64,000 bases of DNA from Symsagittifera roscoffensis (lineage: Eukaryota > Xenacoelomorpha > Acoela > Convolutidae). The position numbers and the translations under genes were made by a program. The stretch covers positions 1 through 64,000 of the forward strand of contig NW_026971684.1 in the NCBI RefSeq assembly GCF_963678635.1, given 5' to 3'. Under the pieces are notes generated by a model, which searched no databases, was not told where the DNA came from, and was given only the letters and a program-made list of their open reading frames with translations. Below, one piece after another: positions 51,701 to 54,889 of the stretch (the stretch's first letter is position 1; every line of letters begins with the position of its first letter).

Positions 51701-54389
51701 ACGGGGGAAGTTTAAAAGTGCATCAAAAAAGCAAAAAATGATGACAAAAAAATAGAAAAAACAATATAAGCAAAAGTTATTTATATCTCTTTTGCGCCAT
51801 AATTTTGCAGAGAGGATGCACGAGTAGACAAGCAGCTCTGCAAAAGAATTCACTCATAACGGGTTTTGTAGATAAAAAATACCGTTTCAATGGTTTTAAA
51901 ATGGAGAGAAAAATCAATTATAATGAGAGAAAAACCAATTGAAATGGATAATTTCATTTGAAAAAAAAACACAATTTTAAATCAATTTGCACTCGCATTT
52001 ACGAGATTCAAATAAAAATCATAGACCCCTACACTAAAATACAGAGCAAAATGTTGATTTAGAAGTTTTTCTTTGTTTAAAAAAAGCAAATTTTTTCATG
52101 TGCGCTAAAATCTCTAAACTTGTGTTGTGTGGTGTAGTTTTCAGTCAGGGGTGCGAATTTATCTTGATATACACATTAAAACCTTACACCAGTACACCAA
52201 GTTTTGAATGGTAAGGAGAACTAACTAACAAACCATTAAAATAACGAAATCTTTATTATGCCAAAATACATGATATCTGTCAAAGTTTTGATGTATAATT
52301 TTGCGATATATTTTCGAAATTCAGTATTTCATTCGTCAGGTAGTTGCTACCCGTACTCACAAGAAATGGATTGCTATCGATTTTATACAGATGCTATAGC
52401 AGAAACCTTAGAAAAAATTAATTTGAATCGATTTAAAATCATTTTACTTCAATACAAAAATGTAGCTTCAATTGATTCTAAATTGATAAAAGTCCTTTTT
52501 TGGTCAACGTTTTTTGGTTTCTTTTTCCTACGGATTTGATTCGAAATAGTAGAAAAAATGAAATAAGGGAAAAATGTTTAACACAGGGGTGGATTTAGGG
52601 GGGGGGGGGGGGGGCGGGGGCGGACGCCCCCCTTCCCCTCAGGGATTCGACCCCCTGCCGACCCAAAGGGTCCCCCCTTTGATACTTTTTCGGAAATCCA
52701 TTTTTGGCCGACCGAGCCTAAAAAACGCGATTTTTTTGTCAACATTTTTCAAAAAGGGCCCAAAAACTGTTTTTTTGACTGTTTTTACAAAAATTTGCCT
52801 GCGGCGCAGAAAATTTTTACCAAAATAGGGGCAAAACAGTGCTTTGGGAGAGCTCAAAAAATCAATTTGGTCGACCTAAAAAAAAAAAAGGTCGTCAAAA
52901 TTTTGGAAATTTTTTCGAAAATCCGCCCCCCCTCGAGAAAATCCTAGATCCGCCCCTGGTTTAACATAAGCATTTCAGTTGGCTTTTCGTTCTGATGTTT
53001 GGCCCAAAAATAGGCTATGCGGGCCACTATTAGCTAAATTTTCTCACTTGATGTTTTAGTTACATAGTATTTTCCGGTCAAAAACAATCCTAGAACGTTG
53101 ATAACATATATCAAAAGCAAAAAAGTTTTTTCTTAGTTGTACTTCTGTTTACCGCGCAAACCGTTAGTTTTGCACAATTTGAAAGGGAATACCTTATCTG
53201 CAAAAAAAATTTGGAACAAAACTCTCCTCGAGTGACTCTTGCTCTCTGTAGCTCCCTTTGAAATTTTATTGAGTAAATAAGTTGGATCAAGAATCGAAAA
53301 AAGAAAAATAATTAACTTAAATCAGTTTTGTTGAGGTTTCGATGATTTTTACTACCCTGCAAAAATCCATTTAAGTCAATTTAAATCCATTTTTTATCCT
53401 AAAAAATTGATTTTTTTTCTACCATAATCCATTTAACCGACTCACGAATCTAAATGGGCCATCGTAAATTGTTTTCTCTACAATTTATTATCTGTATAAA
53501 ATCGACTTGAATAGATTTCAATCTCAAGTTTGTCAGCGAGGTTGCCAACATCTGCACCATATCCTCTGCTTTTAGTATTGTTAGACTTTTTTTTCTAACT
53601 AAAAATGCAGGCAAAACCTATGCATATTTTTAAATTTGGAATCGACTTTTTAAAGTAGTTTAAGTTTTCAAAGAATATGAAAAAAATGACCCCCCTTCGG
53701 TACTATTTTATGTTTCGCCTTTTCTGCCAACCAAACCTAAACTTTTTGTAAAGCTGATTTTGGGGCGCCAAAACATACTAACTTGAGGGGGAGCGCCCGC
53801 CCTAAAGTTTGAACGATAAACTTCCAAAAAACTCCAAAAAGTTTGGATTGACAGAAATTTATGGTGTTTAAGAAAGCTCGGAAATTCTCTTAGTTTCATC
53901 TAAAGATAAACAAAAGATCATCAAAACTTTTGAATTGTTTTCGTGAAAGTCCTAGATCTACCCTTGCCTTTTAATATGCGCTTTCTATATTTAAGGTTAG
54001 CTTCAAAGTCGTGCATGAGGCTTTGATCGAAACGAGCATGCAAAAAATCCAAAATCATTTTCCATAATTTTGGTCCACTTGCTCATCAATGTGTACTGAA
54101 TGGCATTGAAAGAAAAATGTGTCAAAACAGAGTTGTTTAGATTATTGGCAACTGCCCGGCAAAAAAGCAGCCATAGATTTTATGAGTTAGGAAACTCCCT
54201 CCCACCTGACAACCTCTTGAAGTTAGGGGGACTTGATGGCTCGACTTTGAGCAGCGGAAGAGGAGTGACGTCATTGCCCCACTCGTCCCGCACCACAATG
54301 GCAGCCGGTTTGTTCCTATTCGCTCCCCCCACATTCCTGCGCGACTGACGCCGGAAGGCCAGAGTCCTCTTCTGACCCCCGAACTTCAT
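12504..54389 (-). CDS. DNAI4: DNAI4 (WDR78)-like axonemal dynein intermediate chain, N-terminal 11 exons
   Basis: Eleven exons with compatible phases join to exactly 620 codons: 54206-54389, 50567-50704, 42882-43026, 39290-39495, 38832-38950, 18852-18996, 18297-18569, 15169-15327, 14473-14619, 13139-13223 and 12504-12762. Landmarks that recall DNAI4 are RDEWGNDVTPLPL in exon 1, VRLEESDTTVLLNI in exon 6, RTVQTMD followed by KNKFMQT in exon 8, and LYKMERIFSWNQFKREL in exon 11. Gly/Ser/His-rich linkers lie between them. DNAI4 is an intermediate chain of inner-arm dynein f/I1 in motile cilia and sperm flagella; its WD40 half is expected left of the window. Two introns appear to use GC donors. Transposons occupy introns 2 and 5 and the intron after exon 11. 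The family call is from motifs; the exon chain is firmer than the name. Confidence 0.62.
12855..13010 (-). mobile_element. Degraded hAT-type MITE relative (fragment)
   Basis: 'gaggcggatctagggttttc' and 'ttgagggg' match, in inverse orientation, the end of the complete MITE at 52584-52958. The other end is not recognisable. Confidence 0.45.
13139..13223 (-). CDS. DNAI4: DNAI4-like exon 10
   Basis: Acceptor CCTACTCTGCAG, donor GGACTCAG|GTGAAC, 85 nt, phases 1 to 2. It encodes TERLRGVFYNVNTRMAS. A longer version starting at 13281 is also open, with a weaker acceptor. Confidence 0.48.
13224..14472. other. DNAI4 intron between exons 9 and 10
   Basis: Low-complexity G tracts occur near 13540 and 14070 and a GC-rich patch near 13720-13770. 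I see no further supported exon or gene. Confidence 0.4.
14473..14619 (-). CDS. DNAI4: DNAI4-like exon 9
   Basis: Acceptor TTTCTTAAG, donor CTTACT|GTGAGA, 147 nt, phases 1 to 1. It encodes an Asp/Gly/Glu-rich acidic stretch (DYFDDYGNDGDD) followed by a basic one. The acceptor is weak, so the edges are less sure than the body. Confidence 0.48.
15169..15327 (-). CDS. DNAI4: DNAI4-like exon 8
   Basis: Acceptor TTGTTTGTGCAG, donor AATTG|GTACGA, 159 nt, phases 1 to 1. It carries SRTVQTMDCSSRKNKFMQTS; the repeated QT spacing with KNK is typical of dynein intermediate chains of the DNAI4 type. Confidence 0.6.
15930..16300. repeat. Interspersed repeat with 'gcggaatccgcaa' words
   Basis: 'cgaggccaaactgtgcattc' at about 15940 recurs in inverse orientation near 17225 and in the same orientation near 39943. 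The pair at 15940 and 17225 may be the ends of one element. Similar 'gaatccgca' words occur near 50740-50820. Confidence 0.45.
16455..16855. repeat. 30 bp minisatellite
   Basis: The unit is close to CACCCAACTTCGATCTCAAT plus TCCTGTCAAA, best preserved at 16560-16680 and degenerating outward. The apparent 131-codon frame is a translation of the repeat with period ten residues. Confidence 0.85.
17264..17715 (-). mobile_element. Degraded hAT-type MITE (inverse orientation)
   Basis: Inside are the shared blocks 'ccaaaagcgccctt', 'gggtcggcagtgggtcgaat' and 'gccagcgg' in inverse form, ending in 'cgcccctg'. It is the same family as 52584-52958. Flanking duplications are not recognisable. Confidence 0.6.
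18297..18569 (-). CDS. DNAI4: DNAI4-like exon 7
   Basis: Acceptor TTTTGTCCCAG, donor ACAAAG|GTCCAA (weak), 273 nt, phases 1 to 1. It encodes an acidic Asp run, a Gly-rich insert and then a charged helix (EIQMQKLKMRNEEYAEF) that fits the segment before the QT motif of exon 8. Confidence 0.58.
18852..18996 (-). CDS. DNAI4: DNAI4-like exon 6, probable GC donor
   Basis: Acceptor GGTCTCAG, 145 nt, phases 0 to 1. It carries EDQLSQEVEVRLEESDTTVL, a DNAI4 landmark. The end that fits the next exon is AGCAAAG|GCAACA, a second GC donor. A GT further on (TTCAA|GTTGAA) is the alternative. Confidence 0.55.
18997..19630. other. DNAI4 intron 5, left part
   Basis: AT-rich intron sequence between exon 6 and the LTR insertion. 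I see no feature except the target site TGAG at 19627-19630. Confidence 0.5.
19627..19630. repeat. Target site duplication TGAG, left
   Basis: TGAG directly before the left LTR matches TGAG at 38533-38536 directly after the right LTR. Four bases is the usual Gypsy-integrase duplication. Confidence 0.85.
19831..19836 (-). promoter_or_regulatory. Poly(A) signal AATAAA in LTR
   Basis: AATAAA on the sense strand in mid-LTR. It is repeated in the 5' LTR and in the LTR of the second copy. Confidence 0.6.
19900..19923. repeat. LTR hairpin, 11 bp arms
   Basis: GCTGAAATTAC is separated by AA from its exact reverse complement. It is perfect in both LTRs of this copy and has one mismatch in the LTR at 59947. 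Confidence 0.8.
20041..20055 (-). promoter_or_regulatory. Short polypurine tract region
   Basis: The sense strand reads CCGGATGGG directly before the 3' LTR, a weak, short purine tract in the expected place. Confidence 0.4.
20041..21632 (-). other. 1.6 kb 3' untranslated region of the element
   Basis: It follows the 602-aa ORF and runs to the 3' LTR, and is largely conserved in the second copy (60357-61975). Plus-strand frames here are not conserved between copies. It has a doubled 'ggtgggttaggcc' box near 20727 and 20767, and splice-like signals at 21520-21635. Confidence 0.6.
21633..23441 (-). CDS. 602-aa accessory protein of unknown function (downstream of env)
   Basis: An intact frame. 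I recognise no family. Residues 1-195 are low-complexity, rich in Pro, Ser, Asn and Thr. A basic patch follows (KRAYRTFKRKFPNHPFPAKP), then about 380 residues of globular-looking, aromatic-rich sequence without a clear membrane span or zinc site. Its ATG overlaps the env-like stop codon as ATGA (23441-23438), which suggests reinitiation after env translation. A homologue in the same place in the second copy (61976-63780) is nearly collinear with mostly conservative changes, so the protein was under selection until recently. Directly after its stop codon there is a perfect splice donor, CAG|GTAAGT. A Gag-like, movement or regulatory role is open. Confidence 0.75.
   Translation of the reverse strand: MSRQLGSLHRSNSHPTNLTTPIPIIPLFAFPPPDFPSSNVTSGMNSDTNSHISVLYSISQLNNPNIETPDEFADSEPSPSNNFHTNPLNFSQPPFQPILPNNPDPTNSTPSYASQVTPTYSSLHSNQSSHSSDTPRISPELDNFITLQQQSYHLDTPTINQISSTIDSSNPPTPTPPSIYTDSLAPSSTTTVSSLSTKRAYRTFKRKFPNHPFPAKPGTAREYINHPQHTITKEFLAITLPSFPQYTLNTPHDTNETRNFVDEYVLMPTLPWTSYYHFTNPLCLPLSNTHIDIERNMDMLYRLTTPLTPRQFTYIGYKKSLKTHTAPRANEYTLEYYDHNIIRTNQDQFLDDDRFANPQITEKFFIKTPYVFTLNIFDSKFDHIISEALTDTQAYESFIERFQLFSLTFHFLAPHERDLHCSHDIMLRTKQTHTYTYYRFIQNHFDLHTPSRQPHHRFQFINSKYTSPFFLNFTYCIKDTNLHGILRNYDPITQMYIFCPITKTFNAEESRPFLIPHEFVQPIEIPILEFIHNTKFNHKLYNLIQNTPYEFAVGTEELTTIKALQLLWPLLQTKNIIRILAKLLTTSDLIHDIFPHGFFPDD
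23438..26045 (-). pseudogene. Env-like glycoprotein gene, frame broken near its start
   Basis: A short frame from ATG 26045 encodes a hydrophobic N-terminus typical of a signal peptide. About 65 nt on, near 25975-25985, the open frame moves by one base; it then stays open to the stop at 23438 (721 codons after a TTG at 25603, and open upstream to about 25978). The long part is Cys-rich, with a hydrophobic segment about 560-575 residues after that TTG and a second about 40 residues later, followed by a cytoplasmic-looking Pro/Asn/His-rich tail. Position after pol, signal peptide and C-terminal membrane anchor together suggest an envelope protein. I recognise no specific fusion-protein family. 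The break may be a real indel or an assembly error. Confidence 0.65.
26033..27166 (-). CDS. 377-codon open frame without ATG between pol and env
   Basis: The frame is open from just after a TAG at 27169-27167 to TAA at 26035-26033, with no ATG, CTG, GTG or TTG codon in 377 codons. The product would be rich in Pro, Ser, Thr, Asn and Gln in its first two thirds, with a more ordered end that contains several Asn-X-Thr sites. Its last 13 bases overlap the env-like start. An open frame this long with no start suggests translation from a spliced mRNA that supplies the ATG; GAATAG|ACC at its beginning could be the acceptor. It may be an exon of env or a separate protein. I do not recognise the family. 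Confidence 0.6.
   Translation of the reverse strand, partial: TKKLLKIATQKSPSQSSPTSSQDNPTTPSTTNNPHTSTRISFQDNPYTFEERHARLSEPLEPAQRQAPLSEPTYNLYPTLPQELSRIRNPSQNQKTVEINRQIIHPRRNKNFLTPRVHFDIPQSPSQNTPENPIGILPETPTLLSQRSTSSLPSDYLGSTPTSEQIRENPFNPPNQASRLPYWTTHSFTQGELNLVNDPIDISTDTTTSSSLPETLSLPSTPSISQISPPPFNLNFPNNLDARYREQSSTNIPLRLDWNTFTAPPPLFGQHLESNRLHNWALNRLQYRQDIHDDIRDHNIQILQQNSLQLKFEITVKLNNITQHPYPLNPPNITAQSLPPPFITTEIIYKYDRYTKNTIGYITFYNPYSGLSYTCIF
27187..27363 (-). CDS. 58-aa predicted double-spanning membrane protein
   Basis: From ATG 27363 to TAA. Two hydrophobic stretches (residues 10-29 and 36-51) flank a short basic Cys/Lys loop (CKCIKK). The size and hairpin layout recall viroporin-like or small accessory membrane proteins, which is inference only. 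It starts 10 nt after the stop of the next membrane ORF. Confidence 0.5.
   Translation of the reverse strand: MIRTIFSRTDIFLLFVIFITFLSSLILTICKCIKKAIITFALATILLILFLEEYFNKH
27374..27589 (-). CDS. 71-aa predicted membrane protein
   Basis: From ATG 27589. The central 40 residues are almost all Ile, Leu and Phe with few charges, fit for one long or two short membrane spans, with a basic N-terminus. It lies between the end of pol and the 58-aa membrane ORF. AT-rich DNA can give such frames by chance, so the pair needs a conservation test. Confidence 0.4.
   Translation of the reverse strand: MLFYQTVTKIITNLKQFFTILETFIIFLFDILESFLILLIIFCNIFLIFYTIFELFLQLSKTLDYIHRYDL
27590..28183 (-). other. Noncoding spacer between pol and the small membrane ORFs
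   Basis: About 600 bp with no convincing frame on the sense strand. It could hold splice acceptors for the downstream genes. Confidence 0.4.
28184..30398 (-). pseudogene. Integrase part of pol, several frame breaks
   Basis: This continues gag-pol in a shifted frame. It has an HHCC zinc part (HSGSEKTN to CNDCIVC) and a DDE core with Asp in ISFDTKG, Asp in VTDNGTEF and Glu in GLVEGMNR. The open frame ends at 28805. Integrase C-terminal sequence then continues in another frame from about 28790 to 28440, with one more in-frame stop near 28768, and a basic tail lies in a third frame to 28184. At least three small lesions are therefore needed to explain it. The TTG at 30319 is not a true start. 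Retroviral-type integrase inserts the cDNA into the host genome; here it is non-functional as written. Confidence 0.8.
30399..36431 (-). CDS. Gag-Pol polyprotein (capsid, zinc knuckle, protease, RT, RNase H)
   Basis: A single 2010-codon frame from ATG 36431. Residues 1-580 are a long N-terminal region rich in Asn, Gln, Thr and Pro. About 590-785 is a Gypsy-type capsid domain. A CX2CX4HX4C knuckle lies near 840, followed by an Asn/Arg/Ser/Tyr-rich stretch of about 150 residues. The protease DSGAE is near 1229. The RT has FTTADMNSAY and YLDDVF near 1736, and RNase H has DASNFGIGAALLQ. Gag and Pol share one frame with no stop or shift between them. The frame is lost after RNase H at a run of seven T at 30441-30447, after which pol continues one base off. 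It overlaps the pre-gag ORF by 26 nt. Confidence 0.9.
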   Translation of the reverse strand: MSSTHTPGEESPDDDDIFPFIVDATTDRGQHIFCKNLLLNLFEPGISPCKTEFPDVKIKRQIIDHYLKDICNLTQQYGIYSIEFSSPNQNHSKYIIQTDDLDLEFSKIFSEYIKSIQYNNSQRANSIFTNEVFAIIYSYISILENEIQIPNVSPTETSKHIRVRHEITLLSSFLNIIKENFTKDEVSQHTKHDLQKILAWFIIDYFTHNIDLISQARKNFRPQNSNDDTAITEQSDYVWDPEWSHPAFINFPQSISSQAISTISYVRDYVRVIPLTIDATPLNYNTFLPDMQNNSLNSTVIHNENLNGTRNLTQQDIQTPSHFINEEIVHTTTTQQSISPIRPNLTTPRNTNSSQTQVTLQSTVKPSVAPKYSHMDYQTYKPMTIPPKTRKTFTRNNFADHNYNYTHPSKTSYQPRKNFSNYTRSRNWDNPMAPPNSVNIQTKLHPPQDRSENYPFFQQNKNKKQTSYQMDYLSSDDDFLQPDIFTPYNQEYRGQGIQKPHTYHRIFSPQPIDTQIQQPIQQQNPINKSFQPIQQQNPMIANSYQPAQMQNEIPLPYYLQQHEITRNQLSNFSQMPNAAESLQMTMNPYLMGGSSITSNKPLMVFTGTDPEYSVEDYLNAVTANLILNIGPEPINTPLHQNWIHRRTALIQTTLDGAAQKWFSVLPIEIKSNWKRFTQEFSKMFDSERNKQQQRVLCNEIRRLPNETIKQLAVRIETLVRKAYSLNTHDYKNTKMTEILMMTLTPQLRKIAIKKRASHPSSIREPDLDFRKLVDKLEQAEITMKLEETENLKLQYVNRIETASTNINNIQESDTDLVEKITEILNIYEKHPNFKGKPSFKKWCNYCRRYGHSISECRQKQQDNQNKPQKYKEPNKSFYQYMKKDQNLPNKTVYSNNSSGKPLPNNTNYTRNQSPYNSSYRGRSPERRNTHNSSQNHYNRPNSRNNYSRSHSNTQRFVSRSNSQSRNNYYPNNQSRNSSYNRNRNYSNNRNRSYSNNRNQNYPNNQSRNNSYNRSNYNRPNNNYQNRSRNNSQNRHSSYNNRYRNYSQSPHRNNNNYNNSNNRHKSSTPKHQRHINQVQSNPETTSDPPGIDDTVTDTLQLNQINCESSDSESDAENTLSINMIKVENDYEPVIYEEPFSSHIYENQSELLHNYYIEPVHSTPTTQKTNEINTTNQTNDKEKTKCLNTNHIYQNIQKEQPKEKIWTIPFLLESPKSKEFQPPDLEIDFLIDSGAESNIINIPTWNEIKTLHPKLTPLETSSKLATSQGSTLINYGKIQLFLLPTRTMEQNKILTKPFKQIFHITDIKHNIIGIPFISKYIPTINILNSKILIKDKYTKTKDTSLTFFQRLNKQPPFFSKFYPIYNQQRKHLKPLSGNIYNFSIKQVHQYDKKQNKQKFYMSDFEFKPIHKFFKITISSIKYLKNSNSDIISLHVYNNTPYQVTLPLGLLGYCKTNATILPIHEKAYRVKNILQLLDICQSTILNEELSINNIISNENRNTDYFTKTPYFKPTFNISNYTENQQKFLTMFNFQHSQITQDEFEKLAKQLIKYSSVYATSKFDVGKISSSLHLPLKPDAVFKKQRASKVPIHLHDKVNRLLDILEQYNFISPVNKEEQPKGNTFINSVIILAKGESLKIVLDARYLNSLIDESKCNWPIEPIQVILTKINGKYFTTADMNSAYNQMPLDEQSRRLTQFVIGNQQYEFNRLFYGISIGPAAFSAFMSKIFRPLILKKNAITYLDDVFMQSQTKEEMFNVLEQYHQILQNENLKAAPDKSHFFLTKVKFLGHNIERKTITPLKSRIDAIQKLQPPTNKKKIQEFLGMLNFLSKYVYKMQLYLRPFYNILRQQNNFEWNIEHQARFEEIKKLLTEQISNTIPDSNQPFYAMCDASNFGIGAALLQSHNSTNKMNLISANSRLFTQAELRLSTLMRECTAIIYTLTEYEFLILGSKHPTVLFTDHKPIIFLFTQKSNPNHRVYRFQLILMKIPNLHIVWTAGKKSCITRHFKSKYAT
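36406..36873 (-). CDS. 155-aa basic protein encoded upstream of gag
   Basis: From ATG 36873; it overlaps the gag start by 26 nt in another frame. It is Lys/Arg-rich (RTKRQTLKRKILTKQRQITR) with a Ser/Asp/Glu segment in the middle and a second basic cluster. I do not recognise it. A gene before gag is unusual for Gypsy elements. The composition suggests an RNA-binding or nuclear regulatory role, but this is a guess. Confidence 0.5.
   Translation of the reverse strand: MSFKNLGNKQTIVLHNCEINNKKYDLVITPHTQTVGYIRTKRQTLKRKILTKQRQITRKRFSKNRNAFSESETNSLDELYKLKESTDKNCPIHDQLYFSDSETTSNSSKRGKRRIKKQYKHKPVHLYNWNQPIRHIDNYILTVIERKNELNAHPR
36874..38122 (-). other. 1.25 kb untranslated leader with degenerate repeats
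   Basis: Between the 5' LTR and the first ORF. A block 'gatccaagga' + 'taggccttgatgatc' + 'aagttttaaa' near 37401 is repeated at about 37451, and a 'cagggttgg...tcgat' block occurs near 36978, 37092 and, less clearly, 37313. These may belong to the packaging or dimerisation region. A 77-codon frame at 37802-38035 has no support. Confidence 0.5.
38103..38120 (-). promoter_or_regulatory. Primer binding site
   Basis: On the sense strand, TGGTGCGACCATAAGT starts two bases inside the 5' LTR. A TGG start matches a tRNA 3' CCA end. I did not identify the tRNA. Confidence 0.6.
38123..38532 (-). repeat. 5' LTR of the 18.9 kb element (410 bp)
   Basis: Same boundaries, hairpin (38392-38415) and AATAAA (38323-38328) as the 3' LTR. 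It drives the sense (minus) transcript. Confidence 0.95.
38533..38536. repeat. Target site duplication TGAG, right
   Basis: Partner of 19627-19630. Confidence 0.85.
38537..38831. other. DNAI4 intron 5, right part
   Basis: Intron sequence from the LTR insertion to exon 5. The part 38750-38830 is GC-rich and continues the exon 5 frame to a stop. Confidence 0.4.
38832..38950 (-). CDS. DNAI4: DNAI4-like exon 5
   Basis: Acceptor CTACTTGCAG, donor CACTG|GTAGGC, 119 nt, phases 1 to 0. It encodes a Gly/Ser-rich linker ending in RTDYSL. The open frame continues past this donor for 28 codons to a TAG with exon-like composition, so an alternative end or retained intron is possible. The intron after this exon holds the complete 18.9 kb LTR element. 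Confidence 0.55.
39290..39495 (-). CDS. DNAI4: DNAI4-like exon 4
   Basis: Acceptor TTGTTGCAG, donor ATACAG|GTAGAC, 206 nt, phases 2 to 1. The chosen frame reads TGLDIHVEIPSPLHP and then a Met/Gly-rich stretch. Another frame is also open across the exon, so the phase chain decides. Confidence 0.58.
39940..40390. repeat. Interspersed repeat with weak inverted ends
   Basis: 'acgaggccaaactgcatttt' at 39943 resembles 15938, and 'catacagacacaaaattttg' near 40355 resembles about 17196. A short 'ggctgaattgtct' tandem lies at 40190-40315. Confidence 0.4.
40960..41730 (+). pseudogene. Non-LTR (LINE) reverse transcriptase relic
   Basis: Three short frame pieces in order resemble the second half of a LINE RT: LADDTIILWGG near 40979 (the catalytic (Y/F)ADD region with Leu first), then LVLNVHKAEHIVFGEK near 41090, then TTYFGVLVKK near 41190. 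A further open piece runs to 41728. Multiple stops and shifts show an old, dead fragment without recognisable ends. The subfamily is not assignable by eye. Confidence 0.5.
42060..42475 (+). mobile_element. Degraded hAT-type MITE
   Basis: It shares 'cagggattcgaccca', 'ctgccgacccaaag', 'gccagcggcg' and 'cccctcgagaaaa' in order with the complete copy at 52584. The ends are eroded. Confidence 0.6.
42882..43026 (-). CDS. DNAI4: DNAI4-like exon 3, GC donor
   Basis: Acceptor CCTTGCAG, 145 nt, phases 1 to 2. The end that keeps frame with exon 4 is TTTCCAG|GCATGT, a GC-type donor; the nearby GT (CAT|GTGAAC) would break the phase. It encodes a Gly/Gln-rich linker and SYRVLSTTDQFRGQ. Confidence 0.55.
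43027..43889. other. DNAI4 intron 2, left part
   Basis: AT-rich intron up to the Gypsy insertion. I see no gene. Confidence 0.45.
43890..44142 (-). repeat. 3' LTR of the 6.2 kb Gypsy element
   Basis: TGTTATAG...CTATCTCA. It contains a tandem pair of a block with 'gatagcacttacataaactc' near 44060 and 44102. Confidence 0.93.
44311..45310 (-). pseudogene. C-terminal tail of pol, 6.2 kb element
   Basis: It follows the integrase core after a frameshift near 45311. A stretch with FEAYHGREAN (45130-45260) is typical of Gypsy integrase C-terminal parts. A 236-codon open piece (45021-44311) then ends in a charged, Arg/Lys/Glu/Ser-rich tail. It probably was one reading frame with pol. The Met at 45021 is not a native start. 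Confidence 0.6.
45311..47612 (-). pseudogene. RNase H and integrase of the 6.2 kb element
   Basis: Two open pieces (47612-47211 and 47209-45311) meet near 47210. The first has the RT connection and RNase H start IICDASHDSLGAVLEQ. The second has NELELLAVVWATENF and SDHKALL, then the HHCC-type zinc part (HYNYHERD to CKSC) and integrase core acidic residues in QLDFWGPV, HMDRATGF and GMVERTIG. A run of LNNY-type repeats (about 46390-46530) is unusual and looks like an internal expansion. The frame ends in the integrase core at 45311. Confidence 0.8.
47545..48891 (-). pseudogene. Protease and RT of the 6.2 kb element
   Basis: It follows gag in the same frame after one TGA (48894-48892). The protease shows WLWIDSGSP and the RT begins FTTLDF. 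An in-frame TAA at about 47900 interrupts the RT. The next piece (47790-47545) has the catalytic FIDDILIASKG, and a shift near 47600 leads on to RNase H. The enzyme is inactive as written. Confidence 0.8.
48892..49847 (-). pseudogene. Gag of the 6.2 kb element
   Basis: The ATG at 49847-49845 spans the LTR/PBS junction. A frameshift in a purine run near 49810-49825 separates it from the long open part (49722-48892). That part has a capsid-like region (RKQRENETFEKFHAEL) and two Cys-rich knuckles near the end. In the second, CNSCRKLGDFERTC, the usual His is Asp. It ends with TGA directly followed by in-frame pol. Confidence 0.78.
49829..49846 (-). promoter_or_regulatory. Primer binding site of the 6.2 kb element
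   Basis: TGGCGCAGTCAGCAGAG begins directly at the LTR edge. The gag ATG uses the last LTR base plus the TG of this site. Confidence 0.6.
49847..50099 (-). repeat. 5' LTR of the 6.2 kb Gypsy element
   Basis: TGTTAGAG...CTATCTCA, with the same tandem block. On the sense strand it is followed at once by TGGCGCAGTC, the primer binding site. Confidence 0.93.
50100..50566. other. DNAI4 intron 2, right part
   Basis: Intron sequence between the Gypsy insertion and exon 2. No supported gene; a short minus frame at 50141-50455 has some transposase-like look (SSAVLERCFSALG) and may be a hAT transposase scrap. Confidence 0.4.
50170..50330 (-). pseudogene. Possible hAT transposase C-terminal scrap
   Basis: A frame in 50141-50455 reads AISSSAVLERCFSALGLIYG and KLRSSLGVEKAGKLAFL, which resembles the hAT dimerisation end (S..S.ER.FS..G.....R..L....A..L). 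It is a short fragment, read by eye. Confidence 0.4.
50567..50704 (-). CDS. DNAI4: DNAI4-like exon 2
   Basis: Acceptor GTTGCTAG, donor CACTG|GTAGGG, 138 nt, phases 1 to 1. It encodes a Gln/Pro/His-rich linker (MMDTSQIQLQQPSSVPNYLF). GC content rises sharply against the surrounding intron. Confidence 0.6.
52584..52958 (+). mobile_element. Complete hAT-type MITE with 8 bp TSD
   Basis: 375 bp, starting CAGGGGTGGATTTAGG and ending with the near inverse CCTAGATCCGCCCCTG. The flanking octamer GTTTAACA is identical on both sides (52576-52583 and 52959-52966). CAG(G)GG termini with 8 bp duplications are typical of hAT elements. It has no coding capacity, so it is non-autonomous. Confidence 0.88.
53690..53970 (+). 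mobile_element. Degraded hAT-type MITE
   Basis: Shared internal blocks ('ggcgccaaaacatactaact', 'gagggggagcgcccgcc') and end 'cctagatctaccc'. The left end is eroded. Confidence 0.5.
54206..54389 (-). CDS. DNAI4: DNAI4-like exon 1 (start codon)
   Basis: The ATG at 54389 opens 61 codons plus one base, and the donor is TCAG|GTGGGA. The exon is basic at first (RRQSRRNVGG) and then has RDEWGNDVTPLPL, the part that most recalls DNAI4. The phase is 1. An upstream 5' UTR exon cannot be excluded. Confidence 0.62.
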
Positions 54390-54889
54390 GCAGTCACTTA
54401 TAACTCTCTTTCAACTTAATTTATAACTTCTTTTTCAACGGGAGTCTGGTTAAATTAATGGAAAAAAGTCACAATTTCTGTCGGTTTATAGAAAACGTGG
54501 TCAAATTTTCACGGGCATTTTCATGAAGCTTATGCAAAAAAGATACACATCAGATATCTTTAGTGCATTTACTTGCTCCTAATATTTTAAGCCTATTTTA
54601 TACTAAATCTCTTTGCGCACTGTTCGATATTTATTGGTTAAACGCCATAGTGAAATAATACATGTGTGCAACTAGCTCTTCAGGAGTGGGGCTTAATGGC
54701 TTACCAGGGTCGTGCATTTGATGAAGTTTCTACAATACAAAAATATATACCAAAAATTTTGTCGATCAAGTTATTGTTAACTATCATTGCACTGAAAACT
54801 TTTTCCTTCGGTTGTTTACTCTACTTTTCCGTAACCCCCTTTGAAGCTGTAATTCTGTTGGATTAACCTTTCACTTGGACTTTGAGATT

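Larger units (their letters stand above)
50705..54205. other. DNAI4 intron 1
   Basis: It holds one complete hAT-type MITE (52584-52958), one degraded copy (53690-53970) and a G run of about 18 at 51607. The remainder is AT-rich without a supported gene. Confidence 0.5.
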
